Translations under genes and position numbers: made by a program
The notes under the pieces: generated by a model
Told to the model about the DNA's origin: nothing
The model's database searches: none
What the model saw: the letters and a program-made list of their open reading frames with translations, nothing else
Source: Candidatus Methanomassiliicoccus intestinalis Issoire-Mx1
Lineage (GTDB): Archaea > Thermoplasmatota > Thermoplasmata > Methanomassiliicoccales > Methanomassiliicoccaceae
Length of the DNA stretch: 64,000 bases
Direction: 5' to 3'
Assembly: GCF_000404225.1 (NCBI RefSeq)
Contig: NC_021353.1
Span: 992,001-1,056,000, forward strand
Shown: piece by piece, positions 23,892 through 32,493 of the stretch
Layout of the letters: each line of letters opens with the position of its first letter
How positions within the stretch are numbered: the first letter of the stretch is position 1

Positions 23892-24443
23892 ATGATCAAA
23901 TCAGATGATTTTAACCATACACATATAATTCATAAATTGAAAATATTATTGCAGGATTTTGAACAGGCCATAACGGGAATTAAGAATTTTGAACAGATAA
24001 ATGACAATGGGGATTACCAGGTAAATGATCTCTTAGTTTTGAAAGAGTGGGATCCAGACACTGAAGGATTCACAGGCAGGGAAGCGGCCAGACGCATCCG
24101 TCATGTGCCGAAGAATGTTCCGTGTCTGAATTCTGAATACGCCATTCTGGATATCGAAGAGAATCAGAGTGACATGCCGGACAATCAAGATCCAGGCGAG
24201 TCTGTAATGTCCGAATCTATTGAACTCTGTATAGCCAGACTCCTCCTGTCTGCATATCAGAACGGCAGGGTTGTGTTGACTATAAGCCTGATAACCCGCA
24301 TAAGGCATGAGCAATACAGCATGTATGATCTGATAAGTGCTCTTTACTCCCTTGAGAAGCTGAATTACATAAGATCATCACACGACTGCTGGATCATAAC
24401 CAAAAAGGGCATTGATCATTTTTTCAGATCAGGTGATAGATGA
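23892..24443 (+). CDS. wHTH protein with acidic N-terminal extension
   Basis: 183 residues. N-terminal 100 residues are acidic and of unknown fold; residues about 108-180 are a winged helix (CIARLLLSAYQNGRVVLTIS, LISALYSLEKLNYI, CWIITKKGIDHFFR). The tail and the following gene match the arrangement near 19597-19981, showing that this pair of genes was duplicated within the element. Stop overlaps the next start. Confidence 0.5.
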   Translation: MIKSDDFNHTHIIHKLKILLQDFEQAITGIKNFEQINDNGDYQVNDLLVLKEWDPDTEGFTGREAARRIRHVPKNVPCLNSEYAILDIEENQSDMPDNQDPGESVMSESIELCIARLLLSAYQNGRVVLTISLITRIRHEQYSMYDLISALYSLEKLNYIRSSHDCWIITKKGIDHFFRSGDR

Positions 24444-24754
24444 TGCCTGTGAGACTGTGCAGACACTGCAAACACACAACCCGTGAACGGATATACGGCG
24501 TTGATGACTGCATAGGCAGGACTGTGTTCGGATGCGACCTTCTGAATGCAGATGAATATCTCACTGCATACAAAACAAATGTCTGCAGATCGTTCGAAGA
24601 TGATTCAGAATCATACTCTTGCAGCGACTGCATTCACATCATATCCGGCACAGTGCGTGGCCTGGAGACTTTGCGTTGTGAGTTCAACAATGCCCCTGTG
24701 GATGACTGGAACTGCTCTGATTTTGAAGACATGTTTGAGGAGGCAGAGCAATGA
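24440..24754 (+). CDS. Cys-rich small protein (paralogue of 19667-19981)
   Basis: 104 residues. LCRHCKHTTRE, FGCDLLNADEYLTAY, NVCRSFEDDSE, then SCSDCIHIISG and NCSDFEDMFEE: about ten Cys in CxxC and spaced positions, consistent with a zinc or iron-sulfur site. It looks like the complete version of the altered gene at 19667. Overlaps both neighbours by 4 bp. Confidence 0.5.
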   Translation: MMPVRLCRHCKHTTRERIYGVDDCIGRTVFGCDLLNADEYLTAYKTNVCRSFEDDSESYSCSDCIHIISGTVRGLETLRCEFNNAPVDDWNCSDFEDMFEEAEQ

Positions 24755-25533
24755 CTGATGCTGAACATTATGCAGATAAAAAATTACCAACGATGACGCA
24801 AAGCGAACTGCTGTCATTCAGCAACCGATTGGACTTCTGGATGCGGCAGGCAGATACAATCTCTGCAGAGATTAACAAATTCACTTCAAATCACGACTGC
24901 GGTGCACTCAGTACTGCTATCAGCAAATGTCTGCAGCTCGCATCACAGATACATGATTTCAGAGAATCGGAGTGGAAAGATGCATCCGTGCTCATAGCCC
25001 AGATGTCAGAAGAACTGGGTCATCAGGAAACGACCCGATACAAAAAGAATAAACTGTACAGATCTCTTGAAGAAAAATACAATCAAGATCTTCTGATTGT
25101 GCGTGCATTCAGCTCTGCTGATCGTTATGCAGTTATCGGAGGCTACGGTCTTGCAGATCTGCATAAAAAAATCCGAAAGATAATGACTGAGCAGAAACTG
25201 TCAAAACTGATTCTGCGGGAGTCCAAAGGCGTATACTGCAAGACTAACAAAGTAAGAATTGAATGCGGCAAAGTGGTATTCGAAAAGTCTGAGTGGCCTT
25301 ATGCAAGCAAGCCGATCGACAGCGCATTTTTTGACATTGATCAGCCGAACATAGTCTGGGACGAGGAACGCCCGATGCCTATGTACCGCTGCCCTTACTG
25401 TTATGACCTGGCGAAAAGGCAGCAGGCCGAATGTGAAGCATGCGGAGGCACCAAGCGGATCTCCGTGGATGATTTTAATTCATGGTTCGAAACCAATTGG
25501 AAGAAACTCAGCGAGGGCACCGCATATGCCTGA
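24751..25533 (+). CDS. Hypothetical protein with C-terminal zinc ribbon
   Basis: 260 residues. Helical N-terminal two-thirds (QADTISAEINKFTSNHDCG, SVLIAQMSEELGHQETTRY); near the C-terminus CPYCYDLAKRQQAECEACGG (residues about 212-231) is a clear zinc ribbon. No catalytic motif recognised. Probably DNA-associated. Confidence 0.5.
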   Translation: MTDAEHYADKKLPTMTQSELLSFSNRLDFWMRQADTISAEINKFTSNHDCGALSTAISKCLQLASQIHDFRESEWKDASVLIAQMSEELGHQETTRYKKNKLYRSLEEKYNQDLLIVRAFSSADRYAVIGGYGLADLHKKIRKIMTEQKLSKLILRESKGVYCKTNKVRIECGKVVFEKSEWPYASKPIDSAFFDIDQPNIVWDEERPMPMYRCPYCYDLAKRQQAECEACGGTKRISVDDFNSWFETNWKKLSEGTAYA

Positions 25534-25639
25534 GGATGATGCGGATCTGCCTGCTGCACTGGCAGAAATAGGGCGGTGCAGCGCCCATCAAAGGCCTTCC
25601 GTGTCTTTGAATTCCAAAACTACATATAATGCAAGATAA
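25526..25639 (+). CDS. Very small ORF
   Basis: 37 residues (begins MPEDDADLPAALAEIG), ATG overlapping the preceding TGA. The DNA also contains a GCCTGCTGCACTGGC inverted segment. Low confidence as a gene; ends about 50 bp before the next one. Confidence 0.25.
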   Translation: MPEDDADLPAALAEIGRCSAHQRPSVSLNSKTTYNAR

Positions 25640-25688
25640 ATAGACAATAAATGATTATTAGAATATTAATTAATTAACAGGATTGATA

Positions 25689-26399
25689 ATGATGATTAAA
25701 CTCAGACCTCTGCCGGCCCTGCCTGCCAGAGACGCTAAAACTGATGTTAAACTGAAGTATGTCCAGCTTACAGCAAAAGACAAAAACAAGAATGTCAGAT
25801 CATATCTGATATCTGCGGCGTCAATTGCCATGAAATATGCTGAAGAGGCAGCCGCGGATGTTGTGGACACGGCCTATCCCGACATATACTGGTCTCACTT
25901 TTTTTGGATATATGAATCTGATTCCAATATCCTTGAGACTCTCGACAGAATATCCACATATGATATGGATTGGATCCTGGAGACTGCTTCGCCGTACAAT
26001 ACCGAAGAAGATCTCACTTTAGATGACATTGACCGTAACTGGAACAGCATTAAAACATCTGTAGTCTGCAGAGTGCTTGCCCCCTTTGTTGAAAGATCCA
26101 AGCACCGCATGACTAAAGTACAGATCGAAGAGCGTGAGCGCCTGAAAAACGAAGAGAAATTCCAGATGATGCTGGCTGACCTGCGGTCTCAGGGATGGGA
26201 ACTTATCGAAAGATCTGTTTTGGATGAGCTGATAGAGGAAAAACAGCAGTTAGATGACGAATTAACAGACGATGACTGTGTTTCTGAAGAATGTGAAGAA
26301 GAAAGTGCAGAACCCAGACCTGTCATAAAAAAGATTGTGCCCAATTCAGGTCTGGATGACATACCGACCGTATTTTTTGAAGGGATTGCAGATGTATAA
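25689..26399 (+). CDS. Hypothetical acidic protein
   Basis: 236 residues from the ATG at 25689, after an AT-rich stretch with AGGATTG. N-terminal RPLPALPARDAKTDVKLKYV, a Trp/Tyr-rich centre (YWSHFFWIYESDSN), a coiled segment (KVQIEERERLKNEEKFQMML) and an acidic tail (DDELTDDDCVSEECEEES). No family recognised. A new transcription start is possible because the 150 bp before it are AT-rich. Confidence 0.5.
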   Translation: MMIKLRPLPALPARDAKTDVKLKYVQLTAKDKNKNVRSYLISAASIAMKYAEEAAADVVDTAYPDIYWSHFFWIYESDSNILETLDRISTYDMDWILETASPYNTEEDLTLDDIDRNWNSIKTSVVCRVLAPFVERSKHRMTKVQIEERERLKNEEKFQMMLADLRSQGWELIERSVLDELIEEKQQLDDELTDDDCVSEECEEESAEPRPVIKKIVPNSGLDDIPTVFFEGIADV

Positions 26400-26673
26400 A
26401 AAGACCAAGGAGACTAAAGTACCCAAGACATTCATTCTCAGCGAAAAATGTGAATGGCAGATCAGGGCGATTGCTTTCAACAACAATCTCAAGCAGTATG
26501 AGGTTGTTGAAGAAGCGGTTGCTCTTCTGCGGCTCTTGATGGCCGAACGGCCGAAAGAACTTGACAGACTGCTGGCGGCAGCGCTGAACTACCAGGATGA
26601 AGTCTTGTCTCAAGAGGATCTGCAGCGTACACTAGACAGGTTTTTCGTAGCAAATGACGAGCTGCTGGCGTAA
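26392..26673 (+). CDS. Small ribbon-helix-helix-like protein
   Basis: 93 residues from the ATG at 26392, overlapping the previous stop by 8 bp. KVPKTFILSEKCEWQIRAIA, then NNLKQYEVVEEAVALLRLL: a strand followed by two helices, as in RHH proteins. Helical C-terminus. Last gene of the long plus-strand operon. Confidence 0.5.
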   Translation: MYKKTKETKVPKTFILSEKCEWQIRAIAFNNNLKQYEVVEEAVALLRLLMAERPKELDRLLAAALNYQDEVLSQEDLQRTLDRFFVANDELLA

Positions 26674-26891
26674 TCGAACGAAAAACATCAGCTGACTGCA
26701 CAGCAGGTATGGATGGCTTGGGCATCAATACTCTTCACCAGATTTTGATGTGCCAAAGCCGCTCTGCCTTATACATTGCATTCCAGAAGGACTGATGAAA
26801 CACATGTTGTGGATTTTTTATGTATAATTTACATATTTTAACATTATCTAGCTTAAAAGTATATATTCCCCAAGTGCGTTCTCATTTTAGA

Positions 26892-27476
26892 ATGGCCAAG
26901 GTAACAATATATGATGATCAGAATCAAGTGGTCGGAGAAGTTGACCCAGTATATAATTTAGATATCTGGGATGAGGAATCTCAGAGCTTCAACGCCGGTA
27001 ATCCTGAAGTACACCTGGGAATCACAAAACTATCCTGCAATTATGTTTTAATCATGTCTGAAGAAGGTGATGCGTACGGGCGTGTGATTACGGCCTTAGA
27101 TGCAGCCGAAGCGATTATGGATTCAGGCCACCTTGAACTTTTTGAAACAGATTTTTCTGAATTGATAGAGGCTGCCAAGAACCTCAGTGTTGAGGAGATC
27201 GTGTTGAAGAAACGGATCATCTCACACGGGCATTACGGCAAAAACTGGGCAATCGTCCTGTCAAAGAGTGATCTTAATCAAATGAATCTGAAAATCGGTG
27301 ATTATATCGATATAACTAGAAATGATGTGCAGGAGCCTGTAATCTTGACTAAAAGGATTACTGATGTGCAGGGCCGCACATCAAGTGAGATAAGACTATC
27401 TAAACAGGATCTGGAAAAGCTTGGTCTGCAAGCCGGAGATCTCGCCGAGTTTCGAATAAAACAAAACATCTTTTGA
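26892..27476 (+). CDS. Protein with two AbrB/SpoVT-like C-terminal segments
   Basis: 194 residues from the ATG at 26892; an in-frame ATG at 26820 would add 24 residues that look like promoter DNA (TATATATTCC). The N-terminal domain is beta-rich. The C-terminal half contains two similar segments, KNWAIVLSKSDLNQMNLKIGD and SSEIRLSKQDLEKLGLQAGD (each read to residue 20 or so), matching the swapped-hairpin AbrB pattern I.LSK..L..L.L..GD. Likely DNA-binding, regulatory. It stands alone with its own promoter. Confidence 0.5.
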   Translation: MAKVTIYDDQNQVVGEVDPVYNLDIWDEESQSFNAGNPEVHLGITKLSCNYVLIMSEEGDAYGRVITALDAAEAIMDSGHLELFETDFSELIEAAKNLSVEEIVLKKRIISHGHYGKNWAIVLSKSDLNQMNLKIGDYIDITRNDVQEPVILTKRITDVQGRTSSEIRLSKQDLEKLGLQAGDLAEFRIKQNIF

Positions 27477-27590
27477 CCCACCACCGGCGAAAGTGAATTT
27501 CCGGCAGTGGGACGGGACATGCCCGACAGATGTTGATAAGGCATCTGCAAAATCAAAAGCATGATCGAGGGATAAATATCTTTTTATTTT
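27477..27590 (+). terminator. Three-hairpin structured 3' region
   Basis: Directly after the stop: CCAC-CCGG...CCGG-GTGG, then CGGGACATGCCCG, then CAGATGTTGATAAGGCATCTG, followed by TATCTTTTTATTTTG. Three consecutive hairpins ending near a T-rich run suit a transcript end or a structured 3' UTR. It contains CGGCGAAAGT, similar to the GCGAAAGC hairpins near the pseudoknot RNAs. Confidence 0.4.
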
Positions 27591-27732
27591 GACTCACACA
27601 CCGATAATCTTGCAATAATCAACAGTTAGAGAGTCGATATTAGCCGATTATTAGAAAGCGTTAAATAATAGTCTCGTGTTTTAGGCATTGTTGCGAGAAT
27701 GATAACCTCGTAGAAAAAAGGAAAGTGAAATC

Positions 27733-28356
27733 ATGGAGAAACTCAACATAATAATCAAAGAGGATATGGCAGATAGCTATACGCCGTACAACAAGGATTT
27801 CGTTTTTAAAATAAAACGGGGAATCGGCGGGGCTAAATGGAATGCGTCTCTTAAATGCTGGAGCGTACCAAGTGACTGTGTTGATGCTGTCAGAGATATT
27901 ATGAAAGAGGTATACGGACATGATGACACTGGCGGCCCGGCTGAAACAGTCTCAATCAGACTTAGATTTGAAGAAGAATTCGCGGAATGTCATGGTGATG
28001 TTACTCTTTTCGGGCGATGTCTGAGCCATGCGTACGGCAGAGACAGCGGAGCAACCTGCGGATCCGGTGTGAATTATATAAAAGGCTATCCAAAAAGTGG
28101 GGGAAGTATGAAGAACTGGTGTTCCGTGGTTCCGGCTGGTGCAGAGATCTCTCTCAAAAATGTACCAAAAATACTTTATGAATCATATCAGCCCATCAAA
28201 AATATCATCGTAGACTTAGAAGGGACAGAAATCAATGCTGACTCACTGCTAGCTGAGAAAGAACGGCTAAACGCAAGAATTGCTGAGATAGATAAGCTAC
28301 TAGCAGATGCAGAATTTCATCGAACGATGCTTAGATGCATACCACAGACTCATTGA
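27733..28356 (+). CDS. HARP-like domain protein with C-terminal coiled coil
   Basis: 207 residues, ATG after AAAGGAAAGTGAAATC. N-terminal FVFKIKRGIGGAKWNASLKC followed by WSVP is the pattern (K..pG..Wn...k.W.vP) of the HARP-like module found beside SNF2 helicases and in phage proteins that bind DNA. The centre has CLSHAYGRDSGATCGSGVNY; the end is a coiled coil (LAEKERLNARIAEIDKLLAD). No helicase domain is attached. DNA binding is plausible. Confidence 0.5.
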   Translation: MEKLNIIIKEDMADSYTPYNKDFVFKIKRGIGGAKWNASLKCWSVPSDCVDAVRDIMKEVYGHDDTGGPAETVSIRLRFEEEFAECHGDVTLFGRCLSHAYGRDSGATCGSGVNYIKGYPKSGGSMKNWCSVVPAGAEISLKNVPKILYESYQPIKNIIVDLEGTEINADSLLAEKERLNARIAEIDKLLADAEFHRTMLRCIPQTH

Positions 28357-28857
28357 GCAGTATAGGAGTATACCTATTGACGATGTTTCGTTAAGCTGTG
28401 CTTTACATTGAAAATATATAGAATACTTCTCCAAAAGAACGTTCCATAGATCTCATGAGGATCAAATTCGCTGTGCACAGGGGCGAAACATATTATGCAT
28501 GAATGCATTATACAACTGCTTAAGCTGCGACACTATCTTTCACCAAATCATAGTTTTGTGGCTTAAGCACTCTTTTTTTAACATGTCAACGATGGTAACA
28601 GCACTAAGTCTGCATTGGAAAAGCTGTCAAAAGAAGATATGCAGAATCAGTCAAGATTCTGCTACAACAATTGTCGAAGATAAGCCGGTTATCTGTGATT
28701 TAAGGAGGTACTTTCACACCTTTTAGGAAAAAATATCCCGGTGATTTTACACTAAAAATAATTAGCCAGCATATTTTTTACAGGCCGAAGGTACTTTCAC
28801 CGACCTCCCCATTAACTTTATATTTTTCAGTCCTGATAATCAGTTTGGTGAAAGATA
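28357..28857. other. 500-bp non-coding segment before the integrase genes
   Basis: No credible gene. Holds a perfect 21-bp inverted repeat pair (28527-28547 and 28844-28864), two copies of GGTACTTTCAC (near 28707 and 28790) that together with GGAGG/CCTCC partners form further inverted symmetry, GGCTTAAGC and GCTTAAGC palindromes, and a TATA-like CTTTATATTTTT at about 28817-28828, pointing toward the downstream GTG. Confidence 0.6.
28527..28547 (+). repeat. 21-bp inverted repeat, left copy
   Basis: Begins GCGACACTATCTTTCACC and is the exact reverse complement of 28844-28864. About 296 bp separate the copies. It could delimit an invertible segment or be a pair of recombinase-binding sites. Confidence 0.85.
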
Positions 28858-28864
28858 GTGTCGC
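28844..28864 (-). repeat. 21-bp inverted repeat, right copy
   Basis: Exact reverse complement of the left copy. It includes the ribosome-binding site (GGTGA) and GTG start of the small gene at 28858, so inversion between the repeats would keep the start intact while swapping the promoter upstream. Confidence 0.85.
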
Positions 28865-29046
28865 TTGGTATTAATCAAACCAAGTCCAGTGTTAGCGATA
28901 GTGCTGGACTCAGCGAAGAAGAACAGAGGATAGAATACTGGAAACGGATACGAAAAAAGATCCCCGAGGAATATGACGACCATCTCTGGGCAGTAGATCT
29001 CCTGCTGGAAATCCTGCAGGACGAACTTGAGTCAAAGAAGAGGTGA
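28858..29046 (+). CDS. Small protein preceding the integrase
   Basis: 62 residues from GTG, with GGTGA 8 bp upstream. Polar N-terminus, then an acidic helix (SEEEQRIEYWKRIRKKIPEEY, DLLLEILQDELESKK). Its stop overlaps the integrase GTG. Possibly a recombination directionality factor or regulator, judged only from position. Confidence 0.5.
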   Translation: MSLGINQTKSSVSDSAGLSEEEQRIEYWKRIRKKIPEEYDDHLWAVDLLLEILQDELESKKR

Positions 29047-30302
29047 TATATACGAGCCGTCGCGATTCCCCGTCCGGTGGTTCCTATGAATCATATGATG
29101 GAACCTCTGTGGTCAAAACCCCTTCTAAAACCCCTTCCAAACCCGATTCAAAACCCAAAAAACGAGGAAGAAAAAGGGGGGCTAGGTCAATGGGACCTCA
29201 TCCGTTCTTGACCTATGCTCTAAAATATATCGAGTCCGTCAAAACTGTGCGATCTGAAGCTACAATCGCAGACATGAGAAGAAGATACAGAAATATAAAC
29301 TATGATCTGGAGTATTTAAAGAAAGAAGGGCGCATTAAAAGCACAAGCCCTATGAAACTGACGGATGTAGACATTCTCGAATATATCAACCTCTTAATGT
29401 CTGGAGAAGGACCGGGGAGAGAAGGAAAAAATAAACCTCTCAAAGCCAAATCAATCCATCACAATTTGGGATTGATCAATGATCTGTGCAAATATGCAAA
29501 CGGCACAGACCTCATCGCACAGGTGAAACACAGACATGCTGCGTCAGTCCCTAAGATCCATTACACCAGACTGCCTCCCATGTCTCCTCATGACACGAGG
29601 GCGATCATTGAAGCAGCGAATAAGGTGAAAAGTGAAAACTGGAGGCACATGGTCGCGTATGCAATGACGATAGTATCAATATCCGGAGGTCTGCGAAACA
29701 AAGAACTGCGCATGGCAAACCTCTCTGATTTAGATCTTGATGCGGAAACCATCTATACGGAGCATGTCAAAGGCGAAGACACATACGGACAGGCTAGAAC
29801 TGCTCCGATAAACCCACTCGCGATTCCGTTTCTTCGCAGGTATGTAGACGCAAGACAAAGAGAGCTGACTAAAAGAGGCGTGAGGACTCCGGTTCTTTTC
29901 CCTGCTTTGAGCCAGAAGAGCGGCACCACCGACCGTGAAATGTATAGATATTCAATAAACGGCACGACCTGTCTGAGAAGAATAGTGATGGCTGAAACAG
30001 GGATAAAGTATGATTTAAGAAAGTGCAGAAGGACATTTGGACAAGCGCTGAAAAATGATGGCGCTTCAATTGAAGCAATAAGTGTCTCGATGGGACACTC
30101 CAGTACAAAAACCACAGAGAAGTCGTATGCAAGGATGACAAATGAATGTGCAATCGCAGAAGCACAAGAAGTTTGGCATAAGACCCAGGTACCCAATCCG
30201 TCTCTTACGCCACAATTTGAGACTGCTCCTGCGACTATTGAGCCCGAACCTACAAATTCCCCGCTGATTGGGCAGAAAAAATGGGATCCTGGCTATGCTT
30301 AA
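29043..30302 (+). CDS. Tyrosine recombinase/integrase
   Basis: 419 residues from GTG after AAGAGGTGA. Basic, proline-rich N-terminus (KKRGRKRGARS), a SAM-like core-binding domain (near 55-160), then the catalytic domain: first Arg in SGGLRNKEL (near 220), the R-x-x-R region LRKCRRTF (near 328), MGHSS (near 350) and the nucleophile Tyr in KSYARM (near 360). The second-box His is replaced by Lys/Cys (LRKCR rather than HxLRH), otherwise complete. It ends 4 bp before the 3' end of tRNA-Gly, the normal position for an element that integrates at a tRNA 3' end. Confidence 0.88.
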   Translation: MIYTSRRDSPSGGSYESYDGTSVVKTPSKTPSKPDSKPKKRGRKRGARSMGPHPFLTYALKYIESVKTVRSEATIADMRRRYRNINYDLEYLKKEGRIKSTSPMKLTDVDILEYINLLMSGEGPGREGKNKPLKAKSIHHNLGLINDLCKYANGTDLIAQVKHRHAASVPKIHYTRLPPMSPHDTRAIIEAANKVKSENWRHMVAYAMTIVSISGGLRNKELRMANLSDLDLDAETIYTEHVKGEDTYGQARTAPINPLAIPFLRRYVDARQRELTKRGVRTPVLFPALSQKSGTTDREMYRYSINGTTCLRRIVMAETGIKYDLRKCRRTFGQALKNDGASIEAISVSMGHSSTKTTEKSYARMTNECAIAEAQEVWHKTQVPNPSLTPQFETAPATIEPEPTNSPLIGQKKWDPGYA

Positions 30303-30306
30303 AAGT

Positions 30307-30378
30307 GCGAGCGCCGGGATTCGAACCCGAGTTCTAACCTTGGCAAGGTTAAGTGATAACCAGCTACACCACGCTCGC
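30307..30378 (-). tRNA. tRNA-Gly (GCC)
   Basis: Minus strand: acceptor GCGAGCG pairs with CGCTCGC; D arm GTGT/TCAC; anticodon arm TAACC-TTGCCAA-GGTTA with GCC anticodon; T arm TCGGG-TTCGAAT-CCCGG. 72 nt, no encoded CCA. The adjacent integrase points at its 3' end, making it the likely attachment site. Confidence 0.95.
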
Positions 30379-30444
30379 TTAGTATCCCAGAGATATTCTT
30401 CTTCCATTTAAATATTACTGTTTATTCTCACTCCAATAAGCTGT

Positions 30445-31194
30445 TCAGACCTTTCTAGTCTTGATTAGATACACATCAATTATGTAGAATGCAATTCCGA
30501 AACCAATTAAAACAGCTAAAGATCCCCAAGGAAATACCCATCCAAGAGCTGATGCTCTTACACACATGCTCGCGTGTGTTAAAGGGAATAAATACAGGAT
30601 GTACTGGAATAAAGCCGGAACTGAAGATACGGAGAAGAATGTTCCGCAGAGGAAAGTCATCGGCAGAATGACAAGACTGTTGAATGTAGCTAGTGTCTGA
30701 TGAGATTTAGCTAATAATGCGGCCATTACACCCAAAAATGAGAACGAAAAGCACGATATCAAAAGACACCCAATAAACAACGGCGTCAACATGAGTTCAG
30801 GAGACAGTATCAAGCCCATGATGAAGATGATGCTGCAGCTGAGAAGTCCTCTCAAAACGCCCATCATAGATTTACCTAAAATTATAGCAGTAGGCCTAAG
30901 GGGACACATCATCATTTCATCAAAACTTTTGTAATACAGCCTCTGCACATTAATTCTTGTCGAGGTGGATGAAAAGGATGATGATAAAGAAGACAGGGCA
31001 ACAATACCTGGTATAATGAATGCTATGTAACTTATGTCACCGGAACTCATTCCCCTTCCTAAACCATATCCAAAAGTTATCAGATAGAGTATAGGGCTCA
31101 CAAGGCTTGTGATTAGAATATTGGGAAAATTATGTTTTAGAAATCTAAGATCTGCCCATGAAACATAGTACACTTCTCTTAGAAAATCCAGCAT
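30445..31194 (-). CDS. ABC-2 type exporter permease
   Basis: 249 residues, about six transmembrane helices (for example ITSLVSPILYLITFGYGLG, IAFIIPGIVALSSL, LLSCSIIFIMGLIL, LVILPMTFLCGTFFSVSS). ABC-2 membrane family, DrrB/NodJ-like, with the ABC-2 signature near residues 100-230. Translationally coupled to the ATPase gene upstream (TAATG). Exports an unidentified substrate, possibly a drug or lipid-linked compound. Confidence 0.85.
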   Translation of the reverse strand: MLDFLREVYYVSWADLRFLKHNFPNILITSLVSPILYLITFGYGLGRGMSSGDISYIAFIIPGIVALSSLSSSFSSTSTRINVQRLYYKSFDEMMMCPLRPTAIILGKSMMGVLRGLLSCSIIFIMGLILSPELMLTPLFIGCLLISCFSFSFLGVMAALLAKSHQTLATFNSLVILPMTFLCGTFFSVSSVPALFQYILYLFPLTHASMCVRASALGWVFPWGSLAVLIGFGIAFYIIDVYLIKTRKV

Positions 31195-32081
31195 TACATC
31201 CCACCAACCGTTTCACCCGTCAATTCAACAAAACAATCTTCCAGATTGGTATTTCGAATGGTGACGGTGGTTCCATCCGGGATCGTACCAGCAAAGTCAT
31301 TAGCATCAGTTCTTTTTGAAAAATACCGATATGCGGTCTTACCATTCGGGCCATAATACTCTACAGCCGTAGAACCAATCTTGCTGCACAATTCTGGAGG
31401 TGTTCCTAGCGCAATGAGCTTACCATGATTTATAATCCCAACTCTGTCACAGAGTGCTTCGGCTTCTTCGATATAGTGTGTTGTAAGGAAAATGGTAGTT
31501 CCATCAAAATTAAGCTTCCTTATCAGATCCCACAGCAATCTCCGTGCTTGTATATCCAAACCTACAGTAGGTTCATCTAAGAATAAGATTTTAGGTTCGT
31601 GTATCAGAGCACACACGATGGCAACTCTCTTTTTCCATCCGCCCGAGAGAGAATCCACCATCCTATCCATGTATTCTTCCAGACCTACATAAGACGAGAG
31701 CTCTGTTATCTTCTTTAGTCTTTCAGATGCAGGAATTTTATGATACATGGCGTGCTGAATCATGTTCTCCTTTACAGTCAAATCTTTATCTAAGCTGATA
31801 TGCTGCTGAATAACCCCCATTCTGATCTTAGCTTCAAGCGGGTTTTTTAGCAGATTGCATCCATCTACATAGATCTCTCCAGAATCAAAGTTCGTAAGGG
31901 TGGATAAAACTCGGACAGTGGTCGTTTTTCCAGCTCCGTTAGGTCCTAGAAAACCAAATATCTCTCCCCGTTTAACAGTTAAATTCAATTTATTTATTGC
32001 TATGAAGTTACCGAATTTTTTGACTAAATCATTGACTTCGATAATATTGTTAGACTGTACATCTCTGGTCAATTTACACAC
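31194..32081 (-). CDS. ABC-2 exporter ATP-binding protein (DrrA-like)
   Basis: 295 residues from GTG. Walker A GPNGAGKTT (near 51), Q-loop, signature LSGGWKKR (near 148), Walker B ILFLDEPTVGLD (near 168), H-loop TTHYIEEAE. The C-terminal domain after residue 225 is the DrrA-type extension. Pairs with the permease directly downstream. The signature LSGGW replaces the common LSGGQ. Confidence 0.88.
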   Translation of the reverse strand: MCKLTRDVQSNNIIEVNDLVKKFGNFIAINKLNLTVKRGEIFGFLGPNGAGKTTTVRVLSTLTNFDSGEIYVDGCNLLKNPLEAKIRMGVIQQHISLDKDLTVKENMIQHAMYHKIPASERLKKITELSSYVGLEEYMDRMVDSLSGGWKKRVAIVCALIHEPKILFLDEPTVGLDIQARRLLWDLIRKLNFDGTTIFLTTHYIEEAEALCDRVGIINHGKLIALGTPPELCSKIGSTAVEYYGPNGKTAYRYFSKRTDANDFAGTIPDGTTVTIRNTNLEDCFVELTGETVGGM

Positions 32082-32346
32082 ACCATTTGATCCATCAGAA
32101 GATTATTGGTTAATATATCCAATACTATTTAGACGTGGAGATATGGGTATACATATTTAACTATTTTTATCACCAATTTTTGAGGATAATGATCAACACA
32201 GAGATGTTCATCCATTAGTCACGGCGCATGTACATATCTGCCTTAGATTATATTGAATTACGTATATGGAATGATTATCCATCGTATAACACATTGACTC
32301 TGTAAAAGTAAAAATAGAATCACGTCTATATTAGAATGGTGTAAAA

Positions 32347-32493
32347 TTGGCTAGAGAACCTGTAGTAATAAAACTTCCAAAGTCCATTATAAGTTATATT
32401 GACACTAAAGTATGTGATGGAGAGTTCATCAGCAGGACCGATTTTATAAGATATGTCATGAGATGGAACATTGAAAGAGATGATGAGCAGTAA
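32347..32493 (+). CDS. Small ribbon-helix-helix protein
   Basis: 48 residues from TTG, with GGTG 6-7 bp upstream. REPVVIKLPKSIISYIDTKV then EFISRTDFIRYVMRWNIE is a typical CopG/RHH: beta strand, helix, turn, helix. Lies alone between divergent genes. Probably a DNA-binding regulator of unknown target. Confidence 0.55.
   Translation: MAREPVVIKLPKSIISYIDTKVCDGEFISRTDFIRYVMRWNIERDDEQ

Noticed and set aside
29753..30407. Minus-strand ORFs opposite the integrase and tRNA
   Set aside because: Shadows of the integrase gene; one runs through the tRNA.
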